The notes under the pieces are model-generated. The model ran no database searches. It had not been told where the DNA came from and worked only from the letters and a program-made list of their open reading frames with translations. Shown one piece after another: positions 27,451 through 35,500 of a stretch of DNA of 64,000 nucleotides (within the stretch, counting starts at the first letter, position 1; each line of letters starts with the position of its first letter). The position numbers and the translations under genes were made by a program. The DNA is from Elusimicrobiaceae bacterium. Lineage in GTDB: Bacteria > Elusimicrobiota > Elusimicrobia > Elusimicrobiales > Elusimicrobiaceae. The DNA lies in assembly GCA_017475405.1 (NCBI GenBank), contig JAFVFN010000029.1, positions 25,690-89,689 of the forward strand. Direction: 5' to 3'.

Positions 27451-27637
27451 AAACGGCTGCTATGCTTAGGTAGCTAGAGCCCCCTGGACATAACAGCCGT
27501 AGTTCCCCGTATAAACGAGAAACATTGGACACAGAACAGAGGGTTTCGAAAGTCCTTTGCTTTGTGTCTAAAAAGGCTGTTTTTGGGCTCTAGCTGTTGC
27601 TACTGCAACGGACCGTTCTTCACGGTTCCAAAAACAG
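27451..27637 (-). ncRNA. structured pilin leader RNA, copy A
   Basis: Transcript-sense order: CTGTTTTTGG...CCAAAAACAG helix (P1) with small inner hairpins, a GACACAAAG/CTGTGTC hairpin, GTTTCTCGT/ACGGGGAAC, then CGGCTGTTAT...ATAGCAGCCG (P6). A segment inside P1 (27595-27605, AGCTAGAGCCC) is complementary to one inside the P6 loop (27472-27482). Pairings differ in sequence but not position from the other four copies. A TAGACT (-10 candidate) lies 16 nt upstream. Confidence 0.75.
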
Positions 27638-27661
27638 AATAAATTGTACTTATAGTCTAGC

Positions 27662-27690
27662 AAAAAGACTGGTTTTTTACCAGTCTTTTT
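27662..27690. terminator. orphan bidirectional terminator-like hairpin
   Basis: AAAAAGACTGG / CCAGTCTTTTT with loop TTTTTTA, T-runs on both strands, no adjacent gene ending here. It borders leader A as the 63555 terminator borders leader E. The remaining gap to 27827 holds another palindrome (27717-27753) and no gene. Confidence 0.55.
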
Positions 27691-27827
27691 TGCATTATAT
27701 TATTTCTTTTTTATTCATAGTGCATAGTTTGTTATAAATAAACTATACACTATAAACTGAAAAACCCGGGCATGTTTATTTAATCTTATAATTTCACAAG
27801 CAATATTTACATCCTACCGACGAGCAC

Positions 27828-27855
27828 TTGCATTGTTTTTTTTTTTTGATATTCT
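27828..27855 (+). promoter_or_regulatory. T12-spacer pilin promoter, copy 1
   Basis: TTGCAT, then TG, twelve T, GA, then TATTCT: a 16-bp spacer mostly of homopolymer. The following leader CTCTTTATAAG..ATAAGGAGAGAATT is shared with four other pilin genes. Confidence 0.7.
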
Positions 27856-27891
27856 CTCTTTATAAGTAAAAAAATATATAAGGAGAGAATT

Positions 27892-28515
27892 ATGGTTCAA
27901 CAGAAGCAAGCATTTACGCTTATCGAGCTTTTAGTAGTTGTGCTCATTATAGGCATTTTAGCAGCGGTGGCCTTGCCACAATACCAAAAAGCTGTTACCA
28001 AGGCTCAGGTTACACAAGAATTAACGGTATTCAATGCCTATAAGAAAGGTATTAATGTGTGGCTATTGGCAAATGATTGGCCAACAACGGGTAAAATATA
28101 TTTTACCGGTAATGCTACAGGGGAATGTGCTAACTATCCTTTAGCATCTTTGGATATAGCATTTTCAAGTCTAAAAACGCAGTGTTCTGACATTGTTGGG
28201 GATATATACGCATCTTCTTTTATATCTACTACTGCTGCTTCTGTATCGACGCTGTATTATGCAGACGGTAAATATAAAGATGGAACTAAGGCATGCCATT
28301 CCCAATTTCAACTTCAAAAAGGAGCGAGTGCATGGAACTTGGCAGCCATTTTGTACAAAGGACAGAATTCTGCCCATTTGGCCACGCAAGAGCAATGTCC
28401 GGAATATCAGAAAATGATGTGCCAATATTGGGCTACACAGGGTACAGGATTGGGAAGATCTCCTGCTATTACGCAATGTGCTCGTTGGGGTGTGACTTTG
28501 GAATTATCAGAATAA
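27892..28515 (+). CDS. type IV pilin-like protein (T12-promoter class)
   Basis: 207 aa, the longest pilin-like protein here. Leader MVQQKQA, then [14 protein letters not shown] and Glu5; Ala at -1. After the shared head the body is unlike the others, with six or more cysteines (CANYP, QCSDI, CHSQF, CPEYQKMMCQYW, CARWG). It lacks the LANGSYT..LDID core except for ASLDIAF. AAGGAGAG precedes the ATG, with a T12 promoter upstream and a terminator downstream. Probably a minor or specialised pilin; function inferred only from the head. Confidence 0.82.
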   Translation: MVQQKQAFTLIELLVVVLIIGILAAVALPQYQKAVTKAQVTQELTVFNAYKKGINVWLLANDWPTTGKIYFTGNATGECANYPLASLDIAFSSLKTQCSDIVGDIYASSFISTTAASVSTLYYADGKYKDGTKACHSQFQLQKGASAWNLAAILYKGQNSAHLATQEQCPEYQKMMCQYWATQGTGLGRSPAITQCARWGVTLELSE

Positions 28516-28529
28516 GCTTTAATCTAAAA

Positions 28530-28570
28530 AAATATCCTCCGAAGCATTATACGTTTCGGAGGGTATTTTC
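28530..28570 (+). terminator. terminator of pilin 27892
   Basis: Stem ATATCCTCCGAAGC / GTTTCGGAGGGTAT (with mismatches), loop ATTATAC, then TTTTCTG. Confidence 0.7.
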
Positions 28571-28589
28571 TGTTGAGACGAATTTATTC

Positions 28590-29408
28590 TTATTTTTTGA
28601 GTTTATAATATTTGGCAATAATATCCCAGGCTTCTTGAGCGGTTTCTACGATAGGGCACAGATCCGTATCTTTCGGGGAAATCATTCCAAAAGAGGCCAG
28701 GGCCTTAACATTAATGACCTGACTCCAAAACTCTTTTCCGACCAGTATGACGGGGATATGACTCTTTTTGCCGGTTTGAATGAGTGTTAAAATCTCAAAG
28801 AGCTCATCAAACGTTCCAAATCCGCCGGGGAACACTACACACGCCTTTGCGCGCATGACGAAATGGATTTTGCGGATAGCAAAGTAGTGGAACAAAAACG
28901 CCAGGTTTTTGCTGATATAAGGATTGGGTTCCTGTTCATGTGGCAGGGTAATATTAAGCCCGATACTGCGTCCGCCGTTTTCAAAGGCACCGCGGTTGGC
29001 CGCTTCCATAATGCCCGGGCCGCCACCGGTTACAATGGAAAACCGTTTCCCTTCCCGTTTGACGACCAGTTTGGCAAATTCACGAGCTTCGTCGTAATAT
29101 TTACTCAGTTTGAGATGCCCCTGGGCAATTTGAACCTGCTCTTGCAGTTTTTTATCTTTAGGTTTTTTGGCAAGTAGTTTCTGAGCAGCAGCCAGTTGCG
29201 CTTTGGCTGCTTTGGGTTGCGGGATACGGGCACTTCCAAAACAAATAATGGTTTCCGTTACACCGTTCTTACGGAAATAAATTTCCGGTTTAAGGGTTTC
29301 CAGTTCCATACGCACGGGACGTAAGTCGGCGTGTTTTAAAAGCGGGATGTCTTCATATGCTTTGATATACGAAGTCGGATGTTGTTTAGCAGGGTTTATT
29401 TTTTTCAT
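28590..29408 (-). CDS. LOG family (TIGR00730-type) Rossmann-fold protein
   Basis: 272 aa. The family hallmark PGGFGTFDELFE (GGxGTxxE) lies near residue 197, and TGGGPGIMEAANRGAF near 130. Characterised relatives are nucleotide 5'-monophosphate phosphoribohydrolases (cytokinin-activating LOG); older annotations call them lysine decarboxylases. Substrate not predictable. It lies 8 bp after dxs, so it is co-transcribed with dxs-ispA. Confidence 0.87.
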   Translation of the reverse strand: MKKINPAKQHPTSYIKAYEDIPLLKHADLRPVRMELETLKPEIYFRKNGVTETIICFGSARIPQPKAAKAQLAAAQKLLAKKPKDKKLQEQVQIAQGHLKLSKYYDEAREFAKLVVKREGKRFSIVTGGGPGIMEAANRGAFENGGRSIGLNITLPHEQEPNPYISKNLAFLFHYFAIRKIHFVMRAKACVVFPGGFGTFDELFEILTLIQTGKKSHIPVILVGKEFWSQVINVKALASFGMISPKDTDLCPIVETAQEAWDIIAKYYKLKK

Positions 29409-29415
29409 AAGTACC

Positions 29416-31272
29416 TCACTTAATTTTCCATTGCAAAATATGTTTCACGATGGCACTCTGACTGATACCAACCTGGTCATAGAGCAGTGCTGATTTGCCG
29501 TGTTGGACAAATTCATCGCCGATTCCCAAACGCAGCAGGTGTGCGTTTTTGTGATGATCGACTAAATACTCAGCCACCGCTGATCCAAATCCACCGGCCA
29601 GCATATTATCTTCTACGGTAACAAGTTTGCTGGTACGTTTAAGCGCTTCATCAATAAGCGCGGTGTCTAACGGTTTAATAAAACGCATATTAATAACACC
29701 GGCGTCTACGCCTTTTTCACGCAGTTGTTCAGCCGCTTTTAAGGCCGGGTAAACACGGTTACCAATCGCTAAAATTGTCAGGTCTTTGCCCTTAGTCATC
29801 CAAGAGCCTTTACCAATGTCCAGCACCTTGAGCTCTTTATCCAAAGGTATTCCAAAGCCTGCTCCGCGCGGATAACGAAGTACAAAGGGGGCCTGCGAGG
29901 AAACGGCTGTCTTTAACAAATGCTGCAGCTCGTTTTCGTCGGCAGGAGCTGCCATGATCAGGTTGGGGATACTGCGTAAAAAACTAATGTCAAATACGCC
30001 GTGGTGCGTGGGGCCGTCTTCTCCTACCAGTCCGGCACGGTCCAGAGCAAATACCACGGGCAGCTTTTGCAAACAGATATCGTGTAAAATTTGATCGTAG
30101 CAGCGTTGTGCAAACGTAGAATATAACGCTACTACCGGTTTGGAGCCGCCAGCCGCCAGTCCGGCCGCAAAGGTGGCCGCATGCTCTTCGGCAATACCCA
30201 CATCAAAATAGCGGGCCGGGAATTTATCGCGAAATGCGTCCAGTCCCGTACCTTCCGGCATGGCCGCTGTGATGGCGCAGATTTTGTCATCCTGTTCGGC
30301 CAGTTTAACTAATGCCTGTGAAAACGCTTTGGTGAATGTAACGGTCCCAGATTTACCCAAACTGTCACCGGTTTCCACATCAAAAATACCTACGCCGTGG
30401 AACTTGGTCGGGTTCTTTTCCGCCGGTTCGTAGCCTTTGCCTTTTTTGGTAACTACGTGCAACATGACAGGACCTTTGACCGTTTTGAGGGTTTCCAGTA
30501 CTTCAAGCAGAGCGTTGATATCGTTGCCGTCTACCGGACCAAAATAGCGAAATCCCATTTCTTCAAACAGGGTTCCCGGGAATAAAATAGAACGGGCGCG
30601 CTTAGCTAGCTTGGCGGCGTTATTGCCCAGTTCGTCAAACCGTTTTAAGAAATTTGAAGCTTTTTCTTCGGCCAGTTGTACATACTTGGCCGTTAATAAT
30701 TTGGTCAGTGCCGTACCCAACGCACCCACCCTCTGGGAAATAAACATTTGGTTGTCGTTTAAGATAACAAGCATGTCTGTACGCAACAAGCCGGCATTTT
30801 GCATGGCCTCATAGGCCATCCCGCCCGTTAAACAACCGTCACCCACTACGGCAATTACCCGGTGGTTTTGTTTTTGTTGATCGCGTGCAATGGCCAGTCC
30901 TAGTGCCGCCGAAACGGCTGTGGAAGCATGTCCTGCGCCAAAGCTGTCATACTTGCTTTCACTGCGCTTGGGGAACCCGCTTAGACCACCTTTGGTGCGG
31001 ATGGAGGCAAACTCTTCCTGTCGTCCGGTCAACAGTTTGTGGGCGTATGCTTGATGTCCGGTATCAAATATGATTTGATCGTCAGGAGTATTATACACAT
31101 AGTGAAGTGCGGTAATGATTTCCACGGCTCCCAGACTTGAACCCAAATGGCCGCCGTTTTTACTGGCAGTTTGGATGATCACGTCACGCAGTTCCTGACA
31201 TAAAGTGGGTAAATGTTCTTTTTTAATCAGCCGTAAATCTTGAGGACTGTGGATACTGGGCAGTACTTTCAT
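29416..31272 (-). CDS. dxs: 1-deoxy-D-xylulose-5-phosphate synthase
   Basis: 618-aa TPP enzyme that opens the MEP isoprenoid pathway from pyruvate and glyceraldehyde-3-phosphate. TPP site GDGCLTGGMAYEAMQNAG..ILNDN lies near 150-180; YPRGAG and GLVGEDGPTHHG near 418 are DXS hallmarks. Start set at 31272: ATG with AAGGAG 5 nt upstream, whereas the GTG two codons earlier overlaps that site. Operon with ispA (9 bp upstream) and the LOG gene. Confidence 0.96.
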   Translation of the reverse strand: MKVLPSIHSPQDLRLIKKEHLPTLCQELRDVIIQTASKNGGHLGSSLGAVEIITALHYVYNTPDDQIIFDTGHQAYAHKLLTGRQEEFASIRTKGGLSGFPKRSESKYDSFGAGHASTAVSAALGLAIARDQQKQNHRVIAVVGDGCLTGGMAYEAMQNAGLLRTDMLVILNDNQMFISQRVGALGTALTKLLTAKYVQLAEEKASNFLKRFDELGNNAAKLAKRARSILFPGTLFEEMGFRYFGPVDGNDINALLEVLETLKTVKGPVMLHVVTKKGKGYEPAEKNPTKFHGVGIFDVETGDSLGKSGTVTFTKAFSQALVKLAEQDDKICAITAAMPEGTGLDAFRDKFPARYFDVGIAEEHAATFAAGLAAGGSKPVVALYSTFAQRCYDQILHDICLQKLPVVFALDRAGLVGEDGPTHHGVFDISFLRSIPNLIMAAPADENELQHLLKTAVSSQAPFVLRYPRGAGFGIPLDKELKVLDIGKGSWMTKGKDLTILAIGNRVYPALKAAEQLREKGVDAGVINMRFIKPLDTALIDEALKRTSKLVTVEDNMLAGGFGSAVAEYLVDHHKNAHLLRLGIGDEFVQHGKSALLYDQVGISQSAIVKHILQWKIK

Positions 31273-31281
31273 ACGCACTCC

Positions 31282-32292
31282 TTAATAGGTTCTCGTTTTG
31301 AAGAACTCGGCCATTTCGTAGAGGGGCCAAAGTTGTTTTTTCTTAACGTTTTTAAGTTTGTTTAGCGCTTTTTGGGCATTGGCAATGAGCAGTTGCGCAT
31401 GTTTGCGGCTTCCTTCTAGTCCAAACAGACTGACAAAGGTCAGTTTGCCGTTTTCAGTGTCACTGTTGGATTTGCCGAGTTGTTTGGCCGTAGATGTTAC
31501 ATCTAAAATATCGTCAACGATTTGGAACACAAGTCCGATACAGTTGGCGTACGTCTTAATATGTTTTAAATCAGAACCTTTGGCACCGGCCAGTAAAGCG
31601 CCGGTTTCCACGCTGCCGCGTATTAAAGCACCGGTTTTATTGGCGTGAATATATTTTAAAATGGCCTGCGGGGTGGTTTCGGCTGCAGTGGGGGGGAGCA
31701 TAAAGTAACGAAGCGACTTGTCAGCTAGGGGTTTAGAGCTTTTGCGCAGTTTGTCAGCGCGGATACTAGTTGCATCGTCAGCACCCATTCCCTCGGCATA
31801 TACGTCTGCCGTTTGCCCGCCCACCATGCCGGAAGCACCGGCGCAGTTGGCAAAGTTTAAAAGCGCACTGAGGGTGTTTTCGGCACCGATGGATTTGACC
31901 TTGCCGTTTTGGGCAAATACTTCAAACACATAGGTAAGCAATGCATCTCCGGCAAGTAAAGCTAGATCTTCGCCGAATACTTTGTGATTAGTGGGTTTGC
32001 CACGGCGCAAATCATCGTTGTCCATACAGGGCAAGTCATCATGGATTAAAGAATACGTATGGAGCATTTCCACGGCGCAGGCTGCCGGGAGCACATCGGC
32101 AGCTTTTTTGCCAAAAGCTTCGGCGGTAGACATGAGCAGGATAGGGCGAACCCGTTTGCCGCCCGCCTGCAAGGAATAGTTCATGGCGTCGGTTAAAATC
32201 TTGGGAGAATTTTTGATTTTGGAAATATATTTTGCCAGATTTTTTTCAACGAGCTTGGCACGCTCTTTTTGGTAAGTCTCAAAATTGGTCAT
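31282..32292 (-). CDS. ispA: polyprenyl (farnesyl/geranylgeranyl) diphosphate synthase
   Basis: 336-aa trans-prenyltransferase. First Asp-rich motif DDLPCMDNDD near 84-93, second DDILD near 243; the FARM and SARM are both intact. Makes the C15 or C20 prenyl diphosphate feeding quinone or undecaprenyl synthesis; product length is not certain. AAAAGGGGA precedes the ATG. First gene of the ispA-dxs-LOG operon. Confidence 0.92.
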   Translation of the reverse strand: MTNFETYQKERAKLVEKNLAKYISKIKNSPKILTDAMNYSLQAGGKRVRPILLMSTAEAFGKKAADVLPAACAVEMLHTYSLIHDDLPCMDNDDLRRGKPTNHKVFGEDLALLAGDALLTYVFEVFAQNGKVKSIGAENTLSALLNFANCAGASGMVGGQTADVYAEGMGADDATSIRADKLRKSSKPLADKSLRYFMLPPTAAETTPQAILKYIHANKTGALIRGSVETGALLAGAKGSDLKHIKTYANCIGLVFQIVDDILDVTSTAKQLGKSNSDTENGKLTFVSLFGLEGSRKHAQLLIANAQKALNKLKNVKKKQLWPLYEMAEFFKTRTY

Positions 32293-32366
32293 ACAGTCCC
32301 CTTTTAGGTATATACAAGTATTATACCTAATTATGGCCGAAAAAACAGGAAGAGAAAAACCAAATT

Positions 32367-32849
32367 TTAATTCAATCCCAAACTAGCACATACCGCCTTG
32401 CCCACTTTGGAATGATCGTATGCCTTACAAGTCAATGTACCACCATGAGTCCAATGTTGTAAACGAAAGGGGATGTGGATTTCACGGTTATTTTGACAAT
32501 TGAGTTCATCTGATGCATAATTCGGACAATAGTTGATATTAACGGAACCCCAACTATCCATAACCAAATTAAAATCTGTTGCACATCGTAGAACGTATGT
32601 TTTCAAAACAGAACATTCAGCGGGCATATCTATATCTAGGGTAGTTAGATCGGTCGTATATGAGCCATTGCCAAGATAGTACACTTCTTGAGCATTAGCA
32701 ACACTTTTTGCAAGCGATAACATGGTTCCTACACGTGCCTTAGTAACTGCCACTTTATATTGTGGCAAAGCTACAGCTGCCAAAATTCCTATTATGAGCA
32801 CGACGACCAGAAGCTCAATGAGCGTGAATCCTACTTTGTTATATTTCAT
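32367..32849 (-). CDS. type IV pilin-like protein (structured-leader class)
   Basis: 160 aa: leader MKYNKVG, then [28 protein letters not shown]; this one has Gly at -1. The family core NGSYTTDLTTLDIDMPAECS is present. Cysteines occur at several points and as the late pair (CKAYDHSKVGKAVC). AAGGAG lies before the ATG; structured leader copy B precedes the gene. Confidence 0.86.
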   Translation of the reverse strand: MKYNKVGFTLIELLVVVLIIGILAAVALPQYKVAVTKARVGTMLSLAKSVANAQEVYYLGNGSYTTDLTTLDIDMPAECSVLKTYVLRCATDFNLVMDSWGSVNINYCPNYASDELNCQNNREIHIPFRLQHWTHGGTLTCKAYDHSKVGKAVCASLGLN

Positions 32850-32887
32850 AAGTATCTCCTTGTTGATATCTGTTATGGAAGTATAAC

Positions 32888-33077
32888 AAAACGGCTATTA
32901 TTTCTAAGCCAGCTAACCAAGCGACCAAAAAATAACAGCCGTAGTTTATCGCAATGCGATAAACATTCAGTACAAAATATACGGGTTTCGAAGGTCCGTT
33001 ATTTTGTACCTAAAGCAGCTGTTCTTGGTGGTTAGCTGTTGGAAATCCAACGCTCCGTGTTTACGGTCCAAAAACAG
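32888..33077 (-). ncRNA. structured pilin leader RNA, copy B
   Basis: Same architecture as copy A. P1 is CTGTTTTTGG with CCAAGAACAG; the second hairpin GGTACAAAATA/TATTTTGTACT; the third GTTTATCGC-ATT-GCGATAAAC; P6 CGGCTGTTATT/AATAGCCG. The loop-loop pair is CAGCTAACCA (33029-33038, minus) with TGGTTAGCTG (32910-32919). A TATAAT lies at 33102-33107, 24 nt upstream. Confidence 0.75.
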
Positions 33078-33145
33078 ATGAATTGTAATAACTACCTTTT
33101 CATTATAACATAATTTCTGTTGGATGTTTTAGTCATACTTTTTGC

Positions 33146-33151
33146 TATAAT
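33146..33151 (+). promoter_or_regulatory. -10 element of leaderless hydF
   Basis: TATAAT ends 6 nt (all T) before the ATG at 33158. No ribosome site. Confidence 0.65.
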
Positions 33152-33157
33152 TTTTTT

Positions 33158-34333
33158 ATGGTACAAGTAAATAAACCCCGCATTGGATTTTTCGGTAAAA
33201 TGAACGTGGGCAAAAGTTCCCTCGTTAATGCCCTTACAGGCCAACAAGTGTCCTTGGTGGCAGACACACCCGGTACGACTACGGATCCGGTAAAAAAAGT
33301 GATTGAGCTCATCGGAATCGGACCAGTGGAGCTGATTGACACGGCCGGTGTGGATGATTTAAGCGAGCTGGGAGAAAAACGTGTCAGCCGCACCAATGAT
33401 GCCTTGGATCAGGTTGATTTGGCCGTATTAGTTTTTGCCGGTAATTTTGATGAATATGACCAAACGTTAATGACCACGTGTAAAGCACGTAAAGTACCGT
33501 TTTTTTTGGTGCAAAATAAAACCGATTTGCCTACCACCAATGTCGAAATCCAAGGCGTGGATGTAATCCCTTTTACATGTAAAAAGCCAAACACAGAACT
33601 CTTGTTAAAGTCCATTGCACAGCATTTGCCCAAAAGCTCGTATGCGCAAGATGTTATCTTGGATGATTACGTACAAGCAGGTGATGAAGTGGTATTAGTG
33701 ATCCCCATTGACGGATCAGCTCCGCAGGGGCGGCTGATTTTGCCACAGGTACAGACCATTCGCAACCTCTTGGATATCGGGGCTACGGCTGTTTGTGTAA
33801 AGGACACGGAACTGCGTAACTATTTACAAAACCATACGCCTAAACTGGTAGTAACGGATTCACAGGCATTTAAATATGTGAGTAGTGTGGTTTCGCCGCA
33901 TATTTTACTAACCAGTTTTAGTATATTGTTTTCACGGTTAAAGGGTGATTTTGAGGCATTTTTACAGGGAACCCCGGTAATTAACCGATTGAAAGACGGG
34001 GATAAAATTTTAGTCTTGGAATCCTGCTCGCACAGTGTAAATAAATGTGACGATATCGGACGTGTCAAAATCCCTAATTGGTTACAAACTTTTACAGGTA
34101 AAAAATTATTTTTTACTACGATTAACAATTTAGATCCATTACCTGCCGACGTAAAAGAATACAAGTTAGCCATCCAATGTGGCGGGTGTATGGTGACACG
34201 TACGCAGATTTTACGTCGACTGGAAATCCTCAAAGAGGCCGGTGTCGCCGTGTCTAATTACGGACTTACCATTGCCTGGTGTAACGGTATTTTTGATCGA
34301 GTGACGGAACTGTTTCGCAAAAAAGGAATATAG
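33158..34333 (+). CDS. hydF: [FeFe]-hydrogenase H-cluster maturation GTPase HydF
   Basis: 391-aa scaffold GTPase that loads the 2Fe subcluster onto [FeFe] hydrogenase. GTPase motifs: GKMNVGKSSL (near 13), DTPGTTTDP, DTAG and NKTD. The C-terminal cluster-binding site CSHSVNKC..CGGCMVTR fits the HydF CxH-x(n)-CGGC signature (near 289 and 342). Length matches the family. HydE, HydG and the hydrogenase are not in this window, so maturation genes are dispersed. Transcript appears leaderless. Confidence 0.95.
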   Translation: MVQVNKPRIGFFGKMNVGKSSLVNALTGQQVSLVADTPGTTTDPVKKVIELIGIGPVELIDTAGVDDLSELGEKRVSRTNDALDQVDLAVLVFAGNFDEYDQTLMTTCKARKVPFFLVQNKTDLPTTNVEIQGVDVIPFTCKKPNTELLLKSIAQHLPKSSYAQDVILDDYVQAGDEVVLVIPIDGSAPQGRLILPQVQTIRNLLDIGATAVCVKDTELRNYLQNHTPKLVVTDSQAFKYVSSVVSPHILLTSFSILFSRLKGDFEAFLQGTPVINRLKDGDKILVLESCSHSVNKCDDIGRVKIPNWLQTFTGKKLFFTTINNLDPLPADVKEYKLAIQCGGCMVTRTQILRRLEILKEAGVAVSNYGLTIAWCNGIFDRVTELFRKKGI

Positions 34334-34509
34334 AGTTCCATTTTATAGTTGATGTAATCATCAAATAATCATAAGATAATCATATTTTAATCATAATAGT
34401 TATTACGGGGAACTATATAAAGGTTGGTGGATGCTTTTTGATATAATTCTAAACTATATTTGCAATTGAAATAATACGTTATAGCTACTCTACGCGCACT
34501 AGGTTTCGC

Positions 34510-34537
34510 TTGCATTGTTTTTTTTTTTTGATATTCT
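34510..34537 (+). promoter_or_regulatory. T12-spacer pilin promoter, copy 2
   Basis: TTGCAT-TG-T12-GA-TATTCT, same spacing as copy 1. Confidence 0.7.
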
Positions 34538-34571
34538 CTCTGTATAAAGAAGAATAAATAAGGAGAGAATT

Positions 34572-35081
34572 ATGGTTCAAACTAAACAAGCATTTACGCT
34601 TATAGAGCTTTTAGTCGTTGTACTCATTATAGGCATTTTAGCAGCAGTAGCCGTACCGCAATATCAAAAAGCGGTAGTTCGTTCTCGTGTGAGTGCCATT
34701 TTACCAATATTGCAAAGTCTAACAAAAGCCGAAGAGGTTTACTATCTAACAAATGGTAGCTATACGTTAGATGCAGGTGAGTTGGATATTAGTGTGCCTG
34801 CCGAATGTAGTGATTTGTATGTCAGTAGCAAGTGGGAAGCAGGCAAATATTGGACATGCGGAAATGATTTTATCATTGATCTGGCTGGTAATGAAACAAC
34901 TGCCTCTTATTGTTCTGGAAAAAATTCAAACTGGTTTGAATGTGCTGCATCGCGTGATTTTACACTGGCCTTTGATTGGGCACATGGTGCCTATGCCCAA
35001 GCTTCAGATAATTTACGTCGTTGCAAAGTGGAAAACGGATCGGCTTTGGGGCAGTTTGTTTGCAATACATTATTTAAATAG
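34572..35081 (+). CDS. type IV pilin-like protein (T12-promoter class)
   Basis: 169 aa: MVQTKQA then [28 protein letters not shown]. Family core TNGSYTLDAGELDISVPAECS. Cysteine pairs include CGNDF/CSGKNSNWFEC and the late CKVENGSALGQFVC. Very similar layout to the 32367 pilin despite belonging to the other promoter class, so promoter and body appear to have reassorted. AAGGAGAG before the ATG. Confidence 0.86.
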   Translation: MVQTKQAFTLIELLVVVLIIGILAAVAVPQYQKAVVRSRVSAILPILQSLTKAEEVYYLTNGSYTLDAGELDISVPAECSDLYVSSKWEAGKYWTCGNDFIIDLAGNETTASYCSGKNSNWFECAASRDFTLAFDWAHGAYAQASDNLRRCKVENGSALGQFVCNTLFK

Positions 35082-35098
35082 CTGTTTAGTGTTAAAGT

Positions 35099-35131
35099 AA
35101 AAACCCCCGCATTATTCATACGAGGGTTTTA
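35099..35131. terminator. bidirectional terminator
   Basis: AAAACCCCCGC / ACGAGGGTTTT (one mismatch), 9-nt loop; T-rich on both strands. It ends the 34572 pilin transcript and would also end a minus-strand transcript from 35419. Confidence 0.65.
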
Positions 35132-35419
35132 ACTAATCGCTTTTTCCATAAGTAAACGCTTGAGCAGTTAAGCGAATCTGGCTACCTGATAATAACGGCG
35201 GTTGCCGACTCCATCTCCCGGGGAACTCCCCACACCCGCAAGTGTAAGGCACCGGGCTCGTGAAACGGTACTCCAACCAAACGTACCACCGAAGCGCCCT
35301 TTCGCTCATATTCTGCAGACAATCCTACCAAGCGCTCGCACAGCGCGCGCCACTAACATCACCTACAGTTCTTTTGTCGCCCGAACGGGCCAAAAGACAT
35401 TGCTAATTCTGCCTAGCGT
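35132..35419 (-). ncRNA. candidate structured noncoding RNA, family unknown
   Basis: A GC-rich stretch between AT-rich flanks with no convincing ORF and many short hairpins: TCTTTTG-GCCCG-TTC-GGGC-GACAAAAGA, GCGCTC/GAGCGC-type, GAGCGAAAGGGCGCTTC, GGTAC-N11-GTACC, CACTTGCGGGTG, GGGGAACTCCCC, GGCGGTTGCC, CGCTTAACTGCTCAAGCG. A minus-strand promoter (TTGATT-16-TATACT) and a terminator bracket it. I could not match it to SRP, RNase P, tmRNA or 6S by their conserved sequences. Confidence 0.5.
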
Positions 35420-35425
35420 ACTAAT

Positions 35426-35453
35426 AGTATAAGTGATTTGTTGTAAAAATCAA
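35426..35453 (-). promoter_or_regulatory. promoter of candidate ncRNA
   Basis: Minus strand TTGATT (35448-35453), 16-bp spacer, TATACT (35426-35431); start expected near 35419. Confidence 0.5.
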
Positions 35454-35488
35454 GGGGGTAGTTATATTATAGCATACAACAGGTTTAG

Positions 35489-35494
35489 TATAAT
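35489..35494 (+). promoter_or_regulatory. -10 element of leaderless carrier gene
   Basis: TATAAT with a 6-nt gap to the ATG at 35501. Confidence 0.65.
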
Positions 35495-35500
35495 ATACAT

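Noticed and set aside
27451..27637. Leader repeats as an insertion sequence, MITE or retron-like element
   Set aside because: No terminal repeats or target duplications seen, no transposase or reverse transcriptase, and all copies lie in one fixed position and orientation relative to a pilin ATG.
27451..27637. Leader as a T-box or known metabolite riboswitch
   Set aside because: No T-box AGGGTGGNACCGCG sequence and no recognisable TPP, cobalamin, SAM or c-di-GMP core; all downstream genes are pilins.
27836..27847. T12 tract as a terminator T-run
   Set aside because: No stem precedes it in any of the five copies, while TTGACA-like and TATTCT boxes flank it at constant spacing.
35132..35419. 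Cobalamin riboswitch (CCCGCAAGTGTAAGG resembles CCCGCAACTGTAAG)
   Set aside because: The other conserved blocks (GCCAGGAGACC and the 5' GGTGCC part) were not found, and the following gene appears leaderless.
35202..35432. 76-codon plus-strand frame
   Set aside because: Composition follows the hairpins of the candidate structured RNA; Pro/Thr/Arg-rich translation with no domain and no ribosome site.
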